Notes: generated by a model not told the origin, from the sequence alone. A stretch of 52,100 nucleotides of DNA from DAIOGN01 sp036745245 (GCA_036745245.1 DAIOGN010000003.1:1-52100), one strand, 5' to 3'; numbered from the stretch's first letter, positions 1 to 9,168 are shown. Made by a program: numbers and translations.

Positions 1-1
1 C

Positions 2-1276
2 AAGCCGTACCCGGACATCGCCTACCAGTCGATCAAGGACATCCACTTCGTGGTGCCCACGGGGCAGTTCATCCGCAACATCCACCGCTGGGCCGCCAAC
101 CTCATGGTGGTGGGCGTGTTTCTGCACATGGCGCGCGTGTTTTACACCGGGTCCTACCGGCAGCCACGCGAATTCAACTGGCTGATCGGAATGGGGCTGT
201 TTGTGGTGACGCTCGGCCTCTCGTTCACCGGCTACCTCCTGCCCTGGGATCAGCTCGCCTATTGGGCCATCACCATCGGTGCCAACATCGCGCAGTCACC
301 ACGCGAGATCACCGATGCACTCTCCCTCACGGACAAGTTCGACGTGGGAGGATTTCAGCGGCAGCTCCTGCTCGGATCGGACGTGGTGGGCGAAGAAGCG
401 TTGATACGTTTCTACCTGCTGCACGTGATGATTCTGCCTCTGGCACTGGTTGCCCTCATGGCCGTGCACTTCTGGCGGATCCGCAAAGACGGCGGGCTGG
501 CGCGTCCCGACGATGTCGATGCGCGTCTGGGTCCTCCGCCCGCGGACACGTACCCGGTGTTCACGGAGGCTCCGAACAAGACCTATCAGCTGGCGGCCGT
601 GGTGAAGGGCCGCACGCCTGCCGTGGGCGACGGTCCGGAGAACACCGTGCCCTCCATGCCGCACCTGTTCTACGCCGAACTCGGCGTGTTCATGCTCACC
701 GTGCTCCTCTGCCTGGGGTTGTCGATCTGGATGGACGCCCCCCTCAAGGAGCTCGCCAATCCCATGGTGCCGGAAAACCCCGCCAAGGCGCCGTGGTACT
801 TCCTGGGATTGCAGGAGTGCGTCTCGTTTTCCGCCTTCATGGGTGGAGTGGGCATCCCCATGATCGTCATCGTGGGACTGGGCCTCATTCCCTACCTCGA
901 CCGCGAGAAAAAGGGGACCGGCCGCTGGTTCGGCGGCCCCGGCGGCGGGCGCCTCGTGTCATGGTCGGTGGCGTTCGGCCTGGTGTCGGTATTGGCCATC
1001 GAGGCTTTCGCCATCCGGTTCGGCTGGCTGCGTGAGTGGTTCCCCAACATTCCACAACTGGTGATCACCTTCGTGAATCCCGGCACGGTGCTGGCCGCCG
1101 TGTATGCCGTGTACTCGCTGGTTGTGGTGCGCCGTTTCAATTCCGTGCGAGCCGGCGCGCTGGCCCTGTTTACCTGCTTCCTCTGCGGATTCGTGGTGTT
1201 GACGATAATCGGCACCGTGTTCCGCGGACCCAACTGGAACTTCTACTGGTCGCCTGCCGACTGGCCCATGCACTAG
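2..1276 (+). CDS. Cytochrome b of a Rieske/cytochrome b complex (5' partial)
   Basis: The gene begins before the window; the frame is open from base 2 and 424 residues are visible. It encodes the membrane cytochrome b that carries two b haems and exchanges electrons with quinol. The first haem-ligand pair is in NIHRWAANLMVVGVFLH (13 residues between the histidines). The second is HVMILPLALVALMAVH, with 14 residues between them, the spacing of b6-type proteins. The b6-like half and the subunit-IV-like half are fused in one chain. The Qo-site motif PEWY appears as APWY (KAPWYFLGLQE). The stop is 4 bases before the haem c gene, so the genes are probably cotranscribed. A Rieske gene would be expected just upstream, outside the window. 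The family is certain; the partner enzyme is inferred from the operon. Confidence 0.93.
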   Translation, partial: KPYPDIAYQSIKDIHFVVPTGQFIRNIHRWAANLMVVGVFLHMARVFYTGSYRQPREFNWLIGMGLFVVTLGLSFTGYLLPWDQLAYWAITIGANIAQSPREITDALSLTDKFDVGGFQRQLLLGSDVVGEEALIRFYLLHVMILPLALVALMAVHFWRIRKDGGLARPDDVDARLGPPPADTYPVFTEAPNKTYQLAAVVKGRTPAVGDGPENTVPSMPHLFYAELGVFMLTVLLCLGLSIWMDAPLKELANPMVPENPAKAPWYFLGLQECVSFSAFMGGVGIPMIVIVGLGLIPYLDREKKGTGRWFGGPGGGRLVSWSVAFGLVSVLAIEAFAIRFGWLREWFPNIPQLVITFVNPGTVLAAVYAVYSLVVVRRFNSVRAGALALFTCFLCGFVVLTIIGTVFRGPNWNFYWSPADWPMH

Positions 1277-1280
1277 CGCC

Positions 1281-2942
1281 ATGAAGAGAAACAAGTACCT
1301 GCTGCTCATTTCGAGCCTCGGCTGTCTGGCCCTTCTGGCCACGGCTGCCGCCAGGGAAAACGTGTTCAAGCACTGGCGGCGCATCCAGGCGTCCGCGCAT
1401 ACCGAAGCCGGCCCCGTAGAAGTGCGCCTGCGACAAATCGTGGTGCCCGGATTGCGCACCGCTGACCGCTGCGTCACCTGCCACGTGGGCATGGCTCCCG
1501 GCGAAGCGGGTATCAGCGGATCGCAGACCGTCGCCCCGCACAAGCCGGTGGGGCACGATCCCGCCGACTTTGGCTGCACGGTTTGCCACGGCGGCCAGGG
1601 CTTCGCCACCGAACAGGACGATGCCCACGGTGACGTGCACTTCTGGCCGACGCCTTTGATACCGGCCAGGTACGCCTACGCCGGTTGCGGCAGTTGTCAC
1701 ACCCATGTGCGCGTCCCCAACGCCGCTGCGCTGGAGCGCGGCCGCAACCTGTTCCAAAGCCTCGACTGCCTCGCCTGCCACAGGCTCGACGGACGCGGGG
1801 GCACGCTGCGAGTGGGCGGAGTGGGAGGCATGGAGGGACCCGACCTTTCGCGCGCCGGAGCCGCGGGCTATGACACCGGCTGGTATGAGGAGCATCTCGC
1901 CAACTCGCAAGTCGAGGCCGAAGAGGTCTGGAAGACTTCGTTCGAAGCGCTGAACCCGGCGGCACGCGCTGACCTCGAAGTGTTTCTCGATTCGCGTGCC
2001 GGCGCGCCCGGTCTGGTGGAGGCCAAGGCGCTGTTTCATTCGCTCGGCTGCAGGGGCTGCCACAAGGTGAACGGCGTGGGCGGCGATGACGGACCCGATC
2101 TCACGCGCGCCGGCGAGCGCGATCCCGGTCGAACCGACTTCAGCCGCGTGCCAGGCGAGCCCACGCTGGCCAACTGGTTTGCAGAACACTTCCGCGACCC
2201 GGCCAAGGTGGTACCCGGCTCGGCCATGCCCGCGCTCGGGCTCTCCGAGGAGCAGATTGAAGGGCTCACCTTCTACACACTGTCGCTACGACACAGCCTC
2301 TTTCCGGAGGCGTACTGGCCGAAGGATCGCATTCGCGCAGAACGATTCGGCGAACGCGAATTTGCCACCGATGGCGCGACCTTGTACGGCACCTTCTGCG
2401 CGGCCTGTCACGGTCAAAACGGCGAAGGGCGAGCCTATCCCGACATGCCGATCTTTCCGGCTGTGGCCAACAAGGATTTCCTCAGTCTGGCCACAGATGA
2501 GTTCCTCTCAGCCACTGTGACGCACGGACGCCCGGGCCGCCGCATGCCGGCCTGGGGCGAAAAAGAAGGCGGACTGCGCCGGGACGAAATCAAATCCGTG
2601 GTGGAGTACGTGCGCGCGCTCGGCGGCGGCACCAAACCGGTGCACGATCCCAAGCCCGCGCGCTGGGTGACAGCGGATCCCGAGGCAGGCCGAAGGCTCT
2701 TTGGCGCACACTGCGCGGGCTGCCACGGAGCCGCGGGCCAGGGCGTCGATGCGGTTGCACTGAACAACCGCGTGCTTTTGGCGGCTGCCACCGACACCTA
2801 CCTCCTGGAAACCATCCGGCGCGGGCGGCGCGGAACACGCATGCAGAGTTTCGAAGAACCCTCCACGACTCATCCGGCGCTGTCCCCCGGAGAGATCGAA
2901 TCCCTCGTGAGTTTCATCCGTTCCTGGGAGCAACAACCATGA
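1281..2942 (+). CDS. Seven-haem c-type cytochrome of the Mo-oxidoreductase operon
   Basis: Periplasmic or membrane-anchored electron carrier of 553 residues. An N-terminal hydrophobic stretch (about residues 6-24) serves as signal or anchor. Seven CXXCH haem-attachment sites start near residues 64, 99, 136, 163, 257, 373 and 478 (CVTCH, CTVCH, CGSCH, CLACH, CRGCH, CAACH, CAGCH). The first three form a compact N-terminal group; the last four each lie in a mono-haem cytochrome c fold with a downstream Met-containing loop (for example GSAMPALG). It follows cytochrome b by 4 bases and its TGA overlaps the next gene's ATG (ATGA). By position it takes the place of cytochrome c1 and could wire the cytochrome b complex to the molybdoenzyme (inference). 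No close family name is assigned. Confidence 0.9.
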   Translation: MKRNKYLLLISSLGCLALLATAAARENVFKHWRRIQASAHTEAGPVEVRLRQIVVPGLRTADRCVTCHVGMAPGEAGISGSQTVAPHKPVGHDPADFGCTVCHGGQGFATEQDDAHGDVHFWPTPLIPARYAYAGCGSCHTHVRVPNAAALERGRNLFQSLDCLACHRLDGRGGTLRVGGVGGMEGPDLSRAGAAGYDTGWYEEHLANSQVEAEEVWKTSFEALNPAARADLEVFLDSRAGAPGLVEAKALFHSLGCRGCHKVNGVGGDDGPDLTRAGERDPGRTDFSRVPGEPTLANWFAEHFRDPAKVVPGSAMPALGLSEEQIEGLTFYTLSLRHSLFPEAYWPKDRIRAERFGEREFATDGATLYGTFCAACHGQNGEGRAYPDMPIFPAVANKDFLSLATDEFLSATVTHGRPGRRMPAWGEKEGGLRRDEIKSVVEYVRALGGGTKPVHDPKPARWVTADPEAGRRLFGAHCAGCHGAAGQGVDAVALNNRVLLAAATDTYLLETIRRGRRGTRMQSFEEPSTTHPALSPGEIESLVSFIRSWEQQP

Positions 2943-5900
2943 GCAAGGACCTATCAAGACGGGACTTCATGCAGATGCTCGGCATGGCCGGGTTTGGTGC
3001 GCTGGTGCTGACGGCCACAGATACCTGGGGACTGGATGCCATCACCAATCCGTTGTCGATTTACCCCGACCGCGACTGGGAAAAGGTCTATCGCGATCTG
3101 TGGAAGTACGACTCCAAATTCACCTTCCTGTGCGCGCCCAACGACACGCACAATTGCCTGCTGCACGGATACGTGCGCTCCGGCGTGATCACGCGCATCG
3201 GGCCCACCATGCGTTACGGTGAGGCCACCGACCTGGAAGGCAACCAGGCGTCGCATCGCTGGGATCCGCGTGTGTGCCAGAAAGGTCTGGCTCTCACCCG
3301 CAGGTTTTACGGCGACCGCAGGGTGAACCAGTGCATGGTGCGTGTGGGATTCAAGAACTGGGTGGAGGCGGGTTTTCCGCGCGAAGCCGACGGGCTGCCG
3401 CCCTCGGAATACTTCCAGCGCGCACGGGACGAATGGGTTCGCATCACGCACGACGAAGCCGCCACCATCGCGGCCAAGGCTCTGAAAAACATCGCGGAGA
3501 CTTACACGGGGGATGAGGGAAAGCGCCGGCTCGAAGCGCAGCACTACGACCCCGCCACCATCGAAGCCACGCAGGGCGTCGGCACGCAGGTGCTCAAGTT
3601 CCGCGGCGGCATGCCGCTCCTGGGCATTACGCGCGTGTTCGGATTCTATCGCATGGCCAACTCCATGGCGCTGCTCGACGACCACATCCGCAAGGTGGGT
3701 CCCGACAAGGCGCTGGGCGCTCGCGGCTTCGACAACTACTCCTGGCACACCGATCTGCCACCGGGGCACCCCATGGTGACCGGGCAGCAAACCGTGGAGT
3801 TCGACCTGCATGCCGTGGAACATTGCAAGACGCTGGTGGTGTGGGGCATGAACTGGATCACCACGAAGATGCCCGATGCGCACTGGCTCACGGAGGCGCG
3901 CATCAAGGGCACGCGCGTGGTGGTGATCGCCTGCGAGTACTCCGCCACGGCCACCAAGGGCGACGATGTAATCGTGGTACGCCCCGGCACGACCCCGGCC
4001 CTGGCGCTGGGTCTCGCGAACGTCATTCTAAAGGAGAAGCTCTACGACAGCGAGTACATGAAGCGCTGGACTGACCTGCCCATGCTGGTGCGGATGGACA
4101 CGCTGAAGTTCCTCAAGGCGGCAGACGTGTTTGGCGGCAAGTCGGCGGCCTTGTCCAATCAGACGCGCGTGCTCGGCGCCGACGAAAAGGAACCGCCTCC
4201 GGGGACTCACCGCGACATGCTGGTTCCCGACAAGCTGCGGCAGGAATGGGGCGACTACGTGTGGTGGGACAAGATCGGGAAGGCGCCCAAAGCGATCACC
4301 CGCGACGAAGTAGGTGCGCAATCGTCCGTGGGCGAACNNNNNNNNNNCGCGCAGGACGATGCCTTCCTCGTCGCGTTCATTGACGCGCTGATGCGCGCCC
4401 GAAACGGTATCCTGCCCCTCGAGGCCGCACCAGATGCGGCTATAGCCCGCGAGCTGCGATTGCCAAAAAGCCGCCCGCGGCTCCAGCTCGTCCGGCTGCC
4501 AGAACCGGAGGTCACGCTTGCCGACGGAAGCAAGGTGCGTTGCCGGCCCTCGTTCGACCTGGTGGCCGAGTACGCAGCGCACTTCGATTCAAAAACCACC
4601 GAGGAAATGACCTGGGCACCCGCCGCGTCGGTGGAGGCCCTGGCCCGGCACGTGGCGGCCCACCCCGGCACCACGCTTTTCGCCATCGGCATGGGACCCA
4701 ACCAGTTTTTCAACAGCGACAACAAGGACCGCGACATTTTCCTGCTGGCAGCACTCACCGGCAACGTGGGTAAAATCGGTGGCAATGTGGGCTCGTACGC
4801 GGGCAACTACCGGGTGGCCCTGTTCAACGGCTCGCCGCAGTACATCAACGAGAATCCGTTCGACATCGAGCTCGATCCCGAGAAACCGGCGAGGCCGAAG
4901 CAATACTGGAGGCCGGAGTCGGCTCACTATTACAATCACGAGGACCATCCGCTGCGGGTGGGCAACAAGCTGCTCACGGGCAAGACCCACATGCCGTGTC
5001 CCACCAAGTCGCTGTGGTTCGGCAATGCCAACTCCATCCTCGGCAACGTGAAGTGGCACTACAACACCGTGGTGAACGTTCTGCCACGTATCGAAATGAT
5101 CGCCGTCAACGAATGGTGGTGGAGCACCTCCTGCGAATGGGCCGATCTCGTGTTCGGCGTGGATTCGTGGGCGGAGCTGAAGCACCCCGACATGACGGCG
5201 TCCGTGACCAACCCATTCCTGCAGGTGTTTCCGCGCACTCCGCTGCCGCGAATTTTCAACACCATGGGCGATATCGAAGTGCTGGCCCTGGCGGGCAGCA
5301 AGCTGGCCGAAGTCACGGGCGACAGCCGTTTTATCGACTACTGGAAATTCGTGCGTGAAGACAAGACGAGCGCCTACCTCCAGCGCATCCTCAACGCTTC
5401 CACCTGCACCAAGGGGTACCAGATTGCGGATCTGGAAGCGAAGGCGAAGGATGGCATTCCCGCATTGATGATGGGGCGCACCACGCCGAAGGCTGTGGGC
5501 TACGAGCAGGTCACCGACTCCCGACCCTGGTACACCAAGAGCGGCCGCCTGGAATTCTACCGCGACGAGGATGAATTCATCGAAGCGGGGGAGAATCTGC
5601 CGGTACACCGGGAGCCGGTGGACTCCACGTTCTACGAGCCGAACGTGATCGTGGCGCCCAGGCACGAGGCGCTGCGGCCCGCCGGGCCCGAGGATTACGG
5701 CGTGAAACGCGACGACCTGTCGTGCGAAACACGCTGTGGGCGGAACGTAGTGAAGACCTGGGCGGAGACGAAGGTCTCGCCTCACCCCTTGATGAAGGAC
5801 GGCTACAAGTTCGTGTTCCACACGCCCAAGTACCGGCATGGAGCACACACCACGCCCATCGACACCGACATGATCGCCATGCTGTTCGGGCCGTTCGGCG

Positions 5901-6538
5901 ACGTGTACCGGCATGACAAGCGCAGCCCGTTCGTATCCGAGGGCTACGTGGACATCAATCCCGCGGATGCCCGGGAGCTGGGGGTGGAAGACGGCGACTA
6001 CATCTGGATCGACGGCGACCCCGAAGACCGCCCATTCCGTGGCTGGCAGAAGAACAAGCGCGATTACGAATTCGCGCGGCTGCTCTGCCGTGCGCGCTAT
6101 TACCCCGGCACGCCGCGCGGGGTGACGCGCATGTGGTTCAACATGTACGGCGCCACGCCCGGTTCGCAGGAAGGGCAGAAGACCCGCGCCGATGGGCTGG
6201 CCAAGAACCCGCGCACGGGGTATCAGGCTATGTTCCGCAGCGGTTCACACCAGTCGGCCACACGCGGATGGCTCAAGCCCACGTGGATGACGGATTCGCT
6301 CGTGCGCAAGAGCATGTTCGGACAGGGCATCGGCAAAGGCTTCCTGCCGGATGTGCACTGTCCCACCGGCGCTCCGCGCGAAGCGATCGTGAAGATTACG
6401 CGGGCGGAACCCGGCGGCCTCGATGCGAAGGGACTATGGCGTCCCGCGGAGCTCGGCATCCGGCCCGACTATGAGACCAGCGAAATGAAGATGTATCTGG
6501 CAGGCACCTACATGACCGGCAGCAAGAAGGAGTCTTAA
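2939..6538 (+). CDS. Molybdopterin oxidoreductase alpha subunit, nitrate reductase/nitrite oxidoreductase type
   Basis: Catalytic subunit of the DMSO reductase superfamily, 1199 residues as assembled. A twin-arginine signal (SRRDF, residues 6-10, then a hydrophobic stretch) indicates export in folded form. Near the N-terminus CAPNDTHNC (65-73) and C113 look like the FS0 cluster site, with D69 where NarG has a cysteine. WHTDLPPGHP contains D272, aligned by eye with the Mo-ligating Asp of NarG (YADLPPASP); this places it in the type II group (NarG, NxrA, DdhA, EbdA, SerA). The C-terminal part carries the molybdopterin-dinucleotide binding fold. The substrate could be nitrate or nitrite, but chlorate, selenate or another oxyanion cannot be excluded. 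Four residues near position 467 are unknown because of the N run. Starts in ATGA overlap with the haem c gene. Confidence 0.9.
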   Translation: MSKDLSRRDFMQMLGMAGFGALVLTATDTWGLDAITNPLSIYPDRDWEKVYRDLWKYDSKFTFLCAPNDTHNCLLHGYVRSGVITRIGPTMRYGEATDLEGNQASHRWDPRVCQKGLALTRRFYGDRRVNQCMVRVGFKNWVEAGFPREADGLPPSEYFQRARDEWVRITHDEAATIAAKALKNIAETYTGDEGKRRLEAQHYDPATIEATQGVGTQVLKFRGGMPLLGITRVFGFYRMANSMALLDDHIRKVGPDKALGARGFDNYSWHTDLPPGHPMVTGQQTVEFDLHAVEHCKTLVVWGMNWITTKMPDAHWLTEARIKGTRVVVIACEYSATATKGDDVIVVRPGTTPALALGLANVILKEKLYDSEYMKRWTDLPMLVRMDTLKFLKAADVFGGKSAALSNQTRVLGADEKEPPPGTHRDMLVPDKLRQEWGDYVWWDKIGKAPKAITRDEVGAQSSVGEXXXXAQDDAFLVAFIDALMRARNGILPLEAAPDAAIARELRLPKSRPRLQLVRLPEPEVTLADGSKVRCRPSFDLVAEYAAHFDSKTTEEMTWAPAASVEALARHVAAHPGTTLFAIGMGPNQFFNSDNKDRDIFLLAALTGNVGKIGGNVGSYAGNYRVALFNGSPQYINENPFDIELDPEKPARPKQYWRPESAHYYNHEDHPLRVGNKLLTGKTHMPCPTKSLWFGNANSILGNVKWHYNTVVNVLPRIEMIAVNEWWWSTSCEWADLVFGVDSWAELKHPDMTASVTNPFLQVFPRTPLPRIFNTMGDIEVLALAGSKLAEVTGDSRFIDYWKFVREDKTSAYLQRILNASTCTKGYQIADLEAKAKDGIPALMMGRTTPKAVGYEQVTDSRPWYTKSGRLEFYRDEDEFIEAGENLPVHREPVDSTFYEPNVIVAPRHEALRPAGPEDYGVKRDDLSCETRCGRNVVKTWAETKVSPHPLMKDGYKFVFHTPKYRHGAHTTPIDTDMIAMLFGPFGDVYRHDKRSPFVSEGYVDINPADARELGVEDGDYIWIDGDPEDRPFRGWQKNKRDYEFARLLCRARYYPGTPRGVTRMWFNMYGATPGSQEGQKTRADGLAKNPRTGYQAMFRSGSHQSATRGWLKPTWMTDSLVRKSMFGQGIGKGFLPDVHCPTGAPREAIVKITRAEPGGLDAKGLWRPAELGIRPDYETSEMKMYLAGTYMTGSKKES
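4338..4347. other. Assembly gap of ten N inside the alpha-subunit gene
   Basis: Ten consecutive N interrupt the alpha-subunit gene. The frame happens to be kept across them. A ten-base run is often an arbitrary placeholder, so the real number of missing residues is unknown and the 1199-residue length is provisional. Confidence 0.97.
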
Positions 6539-6540
6539 GC

Positions 6541-7668
6541 ATGGCCCGCGTATACAACTGGCAACTGGGCAGGGAGATGTCGTACTGGTATCCCGAAGAT
6601 CGGCCGAAGAAGCAGTTCGCGGCGGTGTTCGACATCAACAAGTGCATCGCCTGCCAGACCTGCACCCTGGCCTGCAAGACCACGTGGACGTCCGGCAAGG
6701 GCCAGGAGTACATGCTCTGGAACAACGTGGAAACCAAACCCTACGGGTTCTATCCGTTGGCGTGGGACCTCAAGCTCCTCCAGATGCTGGGTGCACAAGA
6801 CTGGAAGGGCGGCGCTTATCCCGGCGAGACGCTGTTCGAATCGGCGCCCGCCGGACAGCGCGTGATGGGGTGGCGGCCCGAGGAACGAGACTACTCGTAC
6901 CCCAATGTGGGCGAGGACGACTGCGCGGGCCGCATCGAGAACGGTGCCGGTCTGGCGGTTCCGCACCTCACCTGGTTTTTCTACCTGGCCAGAATCTGCA
7001 ACCACTGCACCTATCCCGCCTGCCTGGCGGCCTGTCCGCGCGGGTCTATTTACAAGCGCCCGGAAGACGGCATTGTGCTGGTGGACCAGGGGCGCTGCCG
7101 CGGCTACCAGGAGTGCGTGCAGGCCTGTCCGTACAAGAAGGTGTTCTTCAACCCGATGACCGGAACCAGCGAAAAGTGCATCGCCTGTTTTCCCAAGATC
7201 GAGCAGGGGCTTCAGCCTCAGTGCTTCGTGAATTGCATCGGCAAAATCCGCATGGCCGGCTGGGTATCCAAACCGGAGGATGCGCGAGCCGACAACCCCA
7301 TCGACTACCTCGTACACGTGAAGAAGGTCGCGCTGCCCTTGTTCCCGCAGTTTGGACTGGAGCCGAACGTGTACTACATCCCGCCCGTGCATGCGCCCGC
7401 GTCGTTTCTGCACCAGATGTTCGGGCCGGGCGCGGAAAAAGCGGTGGAGACCTATCGCAGTGCCGTGGACGATCCGGATCTGGGCGGACTCATGGGCCTG
7501 TTCGGTTGCACAGAGAAGGTCGTTCCGCGCTGGAAACGCAGCGGCGACTCCATCCTGGGACTGGAGGAGAACGGCGACGAGATCGTGCGCGTACCCATGC
7601 GTGAACCGGTGTTCATCCGCCAGGCGTTTGATCAGAAGTACCAGATCGCGCGGACCAACTGTCCGTAG
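6541..7668 (+). CDS. Iron-sulphur beta subunit, NarH/NxrB/DdhB type
   Basis: Electron-transfer subunit of 375 residues that starts 2 bases after the alpha-subunit stop. Four cysteine groups are visible: C35-x2-C38-x2-C41-x3-C45 (CIACQTCTLAC); C153, C156, C161, C165 (CNHCTYPACLAAC); C186, Y189, C192, C196 (CRGYQECVQAC); C213, C216, C228, C232. The third group has Tyr in place of one Cys, as expected for a [3Fe-4S] cluster, so the set is three [4Fe-4S] and one [3Fe-4S]. This is the family pattern of NarH-like subunits. There is no signal peptide, so it is presumably exported together with the Tat-bearing alpha subunit. Confidence 0.93.
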   Translation: MARVYNWQLGREMSYWYPEDRPKKQFAAVFDINKCIACQTCTLACKTTWTSGKGQEYMLWNNVETKPYGFYPLAWDLKLLQMLGAQDWKGGAYPGETLFESAPAGQRVMGWRPEERDYSYPNVGEDDCAGRIENGAGLAVPHLTWFFYLARICNHCTYPACLAACPRGSIYKRPEDGIVLVDQGRCRGYQECVQACPYKKVFFNPMTGTSEKCIACFPKIEQGLQPQCFVNCIGKIRMAGWVSKPEDARADNPIDYLVHVKKVALPLFPQFGLEPNVYYIPPVHAPASFLHQMFGPGAEKAVETYRSAVDDPDLGGLMGLFGCTEKVVPRWKRSGDSILGLEENGDEIVRVPMREPVFIRQAFDQKYQIARTNCP

Positions 7669-7678
7669 GGGCGAAACC

Positions 7679-8536
7679 ATGAGACCCAATCTCCTGCTTA
7701 CGATCCTGGTGGCCGCGGCACTTGGCGGCTGCCAGAAATCCAAGGTGCCGGTTTCCACCTTTGAAGTGATGGTGGTGCCGGCTGCCACCGTACCGGAAAG
7801 TCCGACAGATGCCGCCTGGGACAAGGCGCCCGAGTATCTGGCCAAACTCATTCCACAGGACCTGGTGGAACCGCGTTTACTCGTCCCCTCGACACCCGAG
7901 GTGCGAGTCCGCGCCATTGCGGCGGGTGGCGAGGTGGCCTTTCGCCTCGAGTGGGTCGACTCCACGCAGAACGATCTCGCCAGGCCGGCGGAGTTCGTAG
8001 ACGCGTGCGCCATTCAACTACCGGCTCAGGTGGGACCGGACGTGCCGGCTCCGCAGATGGGAGAGACCGGCATGGGTGTGGAGATTGCCTATTGGAACGC
8101 CGGCTGGCAGGCGTCCGCGAATGGTCGCGGCGACGACATCCAGGACGTGTATCCCAACGCGGCAGTGGATCACTATCCGTTTCAGGCGGCGTCGTTGCCG
8201 AAGGATTCGCCAGAGCAGGCGGCCATGGCGGCTCGGTACTCACCCGCGCGCGCGCTGGGCAACTCCGTGAGCGGCCCGCACAGTTCATCGGTGCAGGACC
8301 TGATTGCGGAAGGACCGGGCACGATCACGCCCGCCGACCAGACGACTTCGCGGGGCCGCGGTGAACGCACCGAACTGGGCTGGGTCGTGGTCATCACTCG
8401 CAGGCTGCCGCAGGGATTCTCCGAAAGTACCCGCGACCAGGTCGCATTCGCAGTATGGCAGGGCGCTCAGGAGGAAGTGGGCCCGCGCAAGATGCGCACC
8501 GGCTGGGTGCCGTTGGCTATGAAGGAGGCGTCATGA
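7679..8536 (+). CDS. Gamma subunit, ethylbenzene-dehydrogenase-related haem b protein (lipoprotein)
   Basis: The predicted product has 285 residues. The N-terminus MRPNLLLTILVAAALGGC is a lipoprotein signal with lipobox LGGC, so the protein should be tethered to a membrane on the outer face. The body (VRVRAIAAGGEVAFRLEW, later VVVITRRLPQ and VAFAVWQGAQEEVGPRK) matches the beta-sandwich haem-b subunit of type II molybdoenzymes (EbdC, DdhC, NarI-replacing gamma), which passes electrons from the Fe-S subunit to a cytochrome. The frame is open further upstream inside the beta gene, but the ATG at 7679, ten bases after the beta stop, gives the signal peptide and is the better start. Its TGA overlaps the next ATG. 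Confidence 0.87.
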   Translation: MRPNLLLTILVAAALGGCQKSKVPVSTFEVMVVPAATVPESPTDAAWDKAPEYLAKLIPQDLVEPRLLVPSTPEVRVRAIAAGGEVAFRLEWVDSTQNDLARPAEFVDACAIQLPAQVGPDVPAPQMGETGMGVEIAYWNAGWQASANGRGDDIQDVYPNAAVDHYPFQAASLPKDSPEQAAMAARYSPARALGNSVSGPHSSSVQDLIAEGPGTITPADQTTSRGRGERTELGWVVVITRRLPQGFSESTRDQVAFAVWQGAQEEVGPRKMRTGWVPLAMKEAS

Positions 8537-9168
8537 ACCCCCAGGTGTTGAAGCTGTTGCGCGAATCCATCGAATGGCGGTTGATCGCGCTATTGTTTGA
8601 ACCGCCGGCCATGGGCTGGCACAGACACGTGGCGAGCCTCGCCGCCGAGGTGGACGATCCAACGTTGAAGGCGGCTGCGCTGAAGGCGGGCACGCAGGCC
8701 TCGGAGTCGCTTTACCACAGCACGTTGGGACCGGGCGGTCCTGCGGCCCCGCGGGAGGTGAGTTACCAGGGTCAGATTCTTGCCGGCCAGTTGCTCGGAG
8801 AAGTCACCGGCTACTACAAGGCGTTCGCGTACGATCCAGCCCTGACCGAAGCACCTGATCACGTTGCTGTGGAGGCAGGATTTGTCAGTTACCTTCGACT
8901 GAAGGAAGCGTACGCGCTGGAACGTGGTGATGTGCAGCAGGCGCAAGTCACCGCCGATGCGGCCCGGCAGTTCATTTTCGATCACCTTAACCAGATCGCC
9001 GAGCCTCTGGCCAAATCCCTCGCTGCCTCCGGCATCGACTACCTTGCCCAGGCGTCAATGGCCCTGCACCAGCGTGCCGGCGATCGCCGCCAGATCGCAA
9101 CTCTTTCGCCACCGCCGGACCTAAGCTGTGCGGAGAAAGCGGGCTGCGCCTTCGTGGACGACGAATAG
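8533..9168 (+). CDS. TorD/NarJ-family molybdoenzyme maturation chaperone
   Basis: An all-helical protein of 211 residues (MNPQVLKLLRESIEWRLIA start) with the features of the TorD/DmsD/NarJ group: a helical core, a central YQGQILAGQLLGEVTGYYKA segment resembling the family's P-x-D-h-x-x-E region, and a YLRLKEAYALERGD region. Such chaperones bind the Tat signal of the catalytic subunit and delay export until cofactor insertion. The start at 8533 is chosen because AAGGAGG (8522-8528) lies at good spacing and the ATG overlaps the gamma stop (ATGA). An upstream in-frame extension to 8455 would lie inside the gamma gene. It is the last gene of the operon. Confidence 0.85.
   Translation: MNPQVLKLLRESIEWRLIALLFEPPAMGWHRHVASLAAEVDDPTLKAAALKAGTQASESLYHSTLGPGGPAAPREVSYQGQILAGQLLGEVTGYYKAFAYDPALTEAPDHVAVEAGFVSYLRLKEAYALERGDVQQAQVTADAARQFIFDHLNQIAEPLAKSLAASGIDYLAQASMALHQRAGDRRQIATLSPPPDLSCAEKAGCAFVDDE

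Noticed and set aside
1170..2189. Minus-strand open frame across the cytochrome b and c genes
   Set aside because: Antisense to seven CXXCH motifs; composition of a shadow frame.
4589..5914. Minus-strand open frame of 441 codons inside the molybdopterin subunit gene
   Set aside because: Shadow of a high-GC gene; no motif and no ribosome site.
6535..8013. Long open frame on the minus strand (492 codons) opposite the Fe-S and gamma subunit genes
   Set aside because: It is antisense to genes with clear cysteine motifs and lipobox, has Arg/His-rich composition typical of a shadow frame and no family feature.
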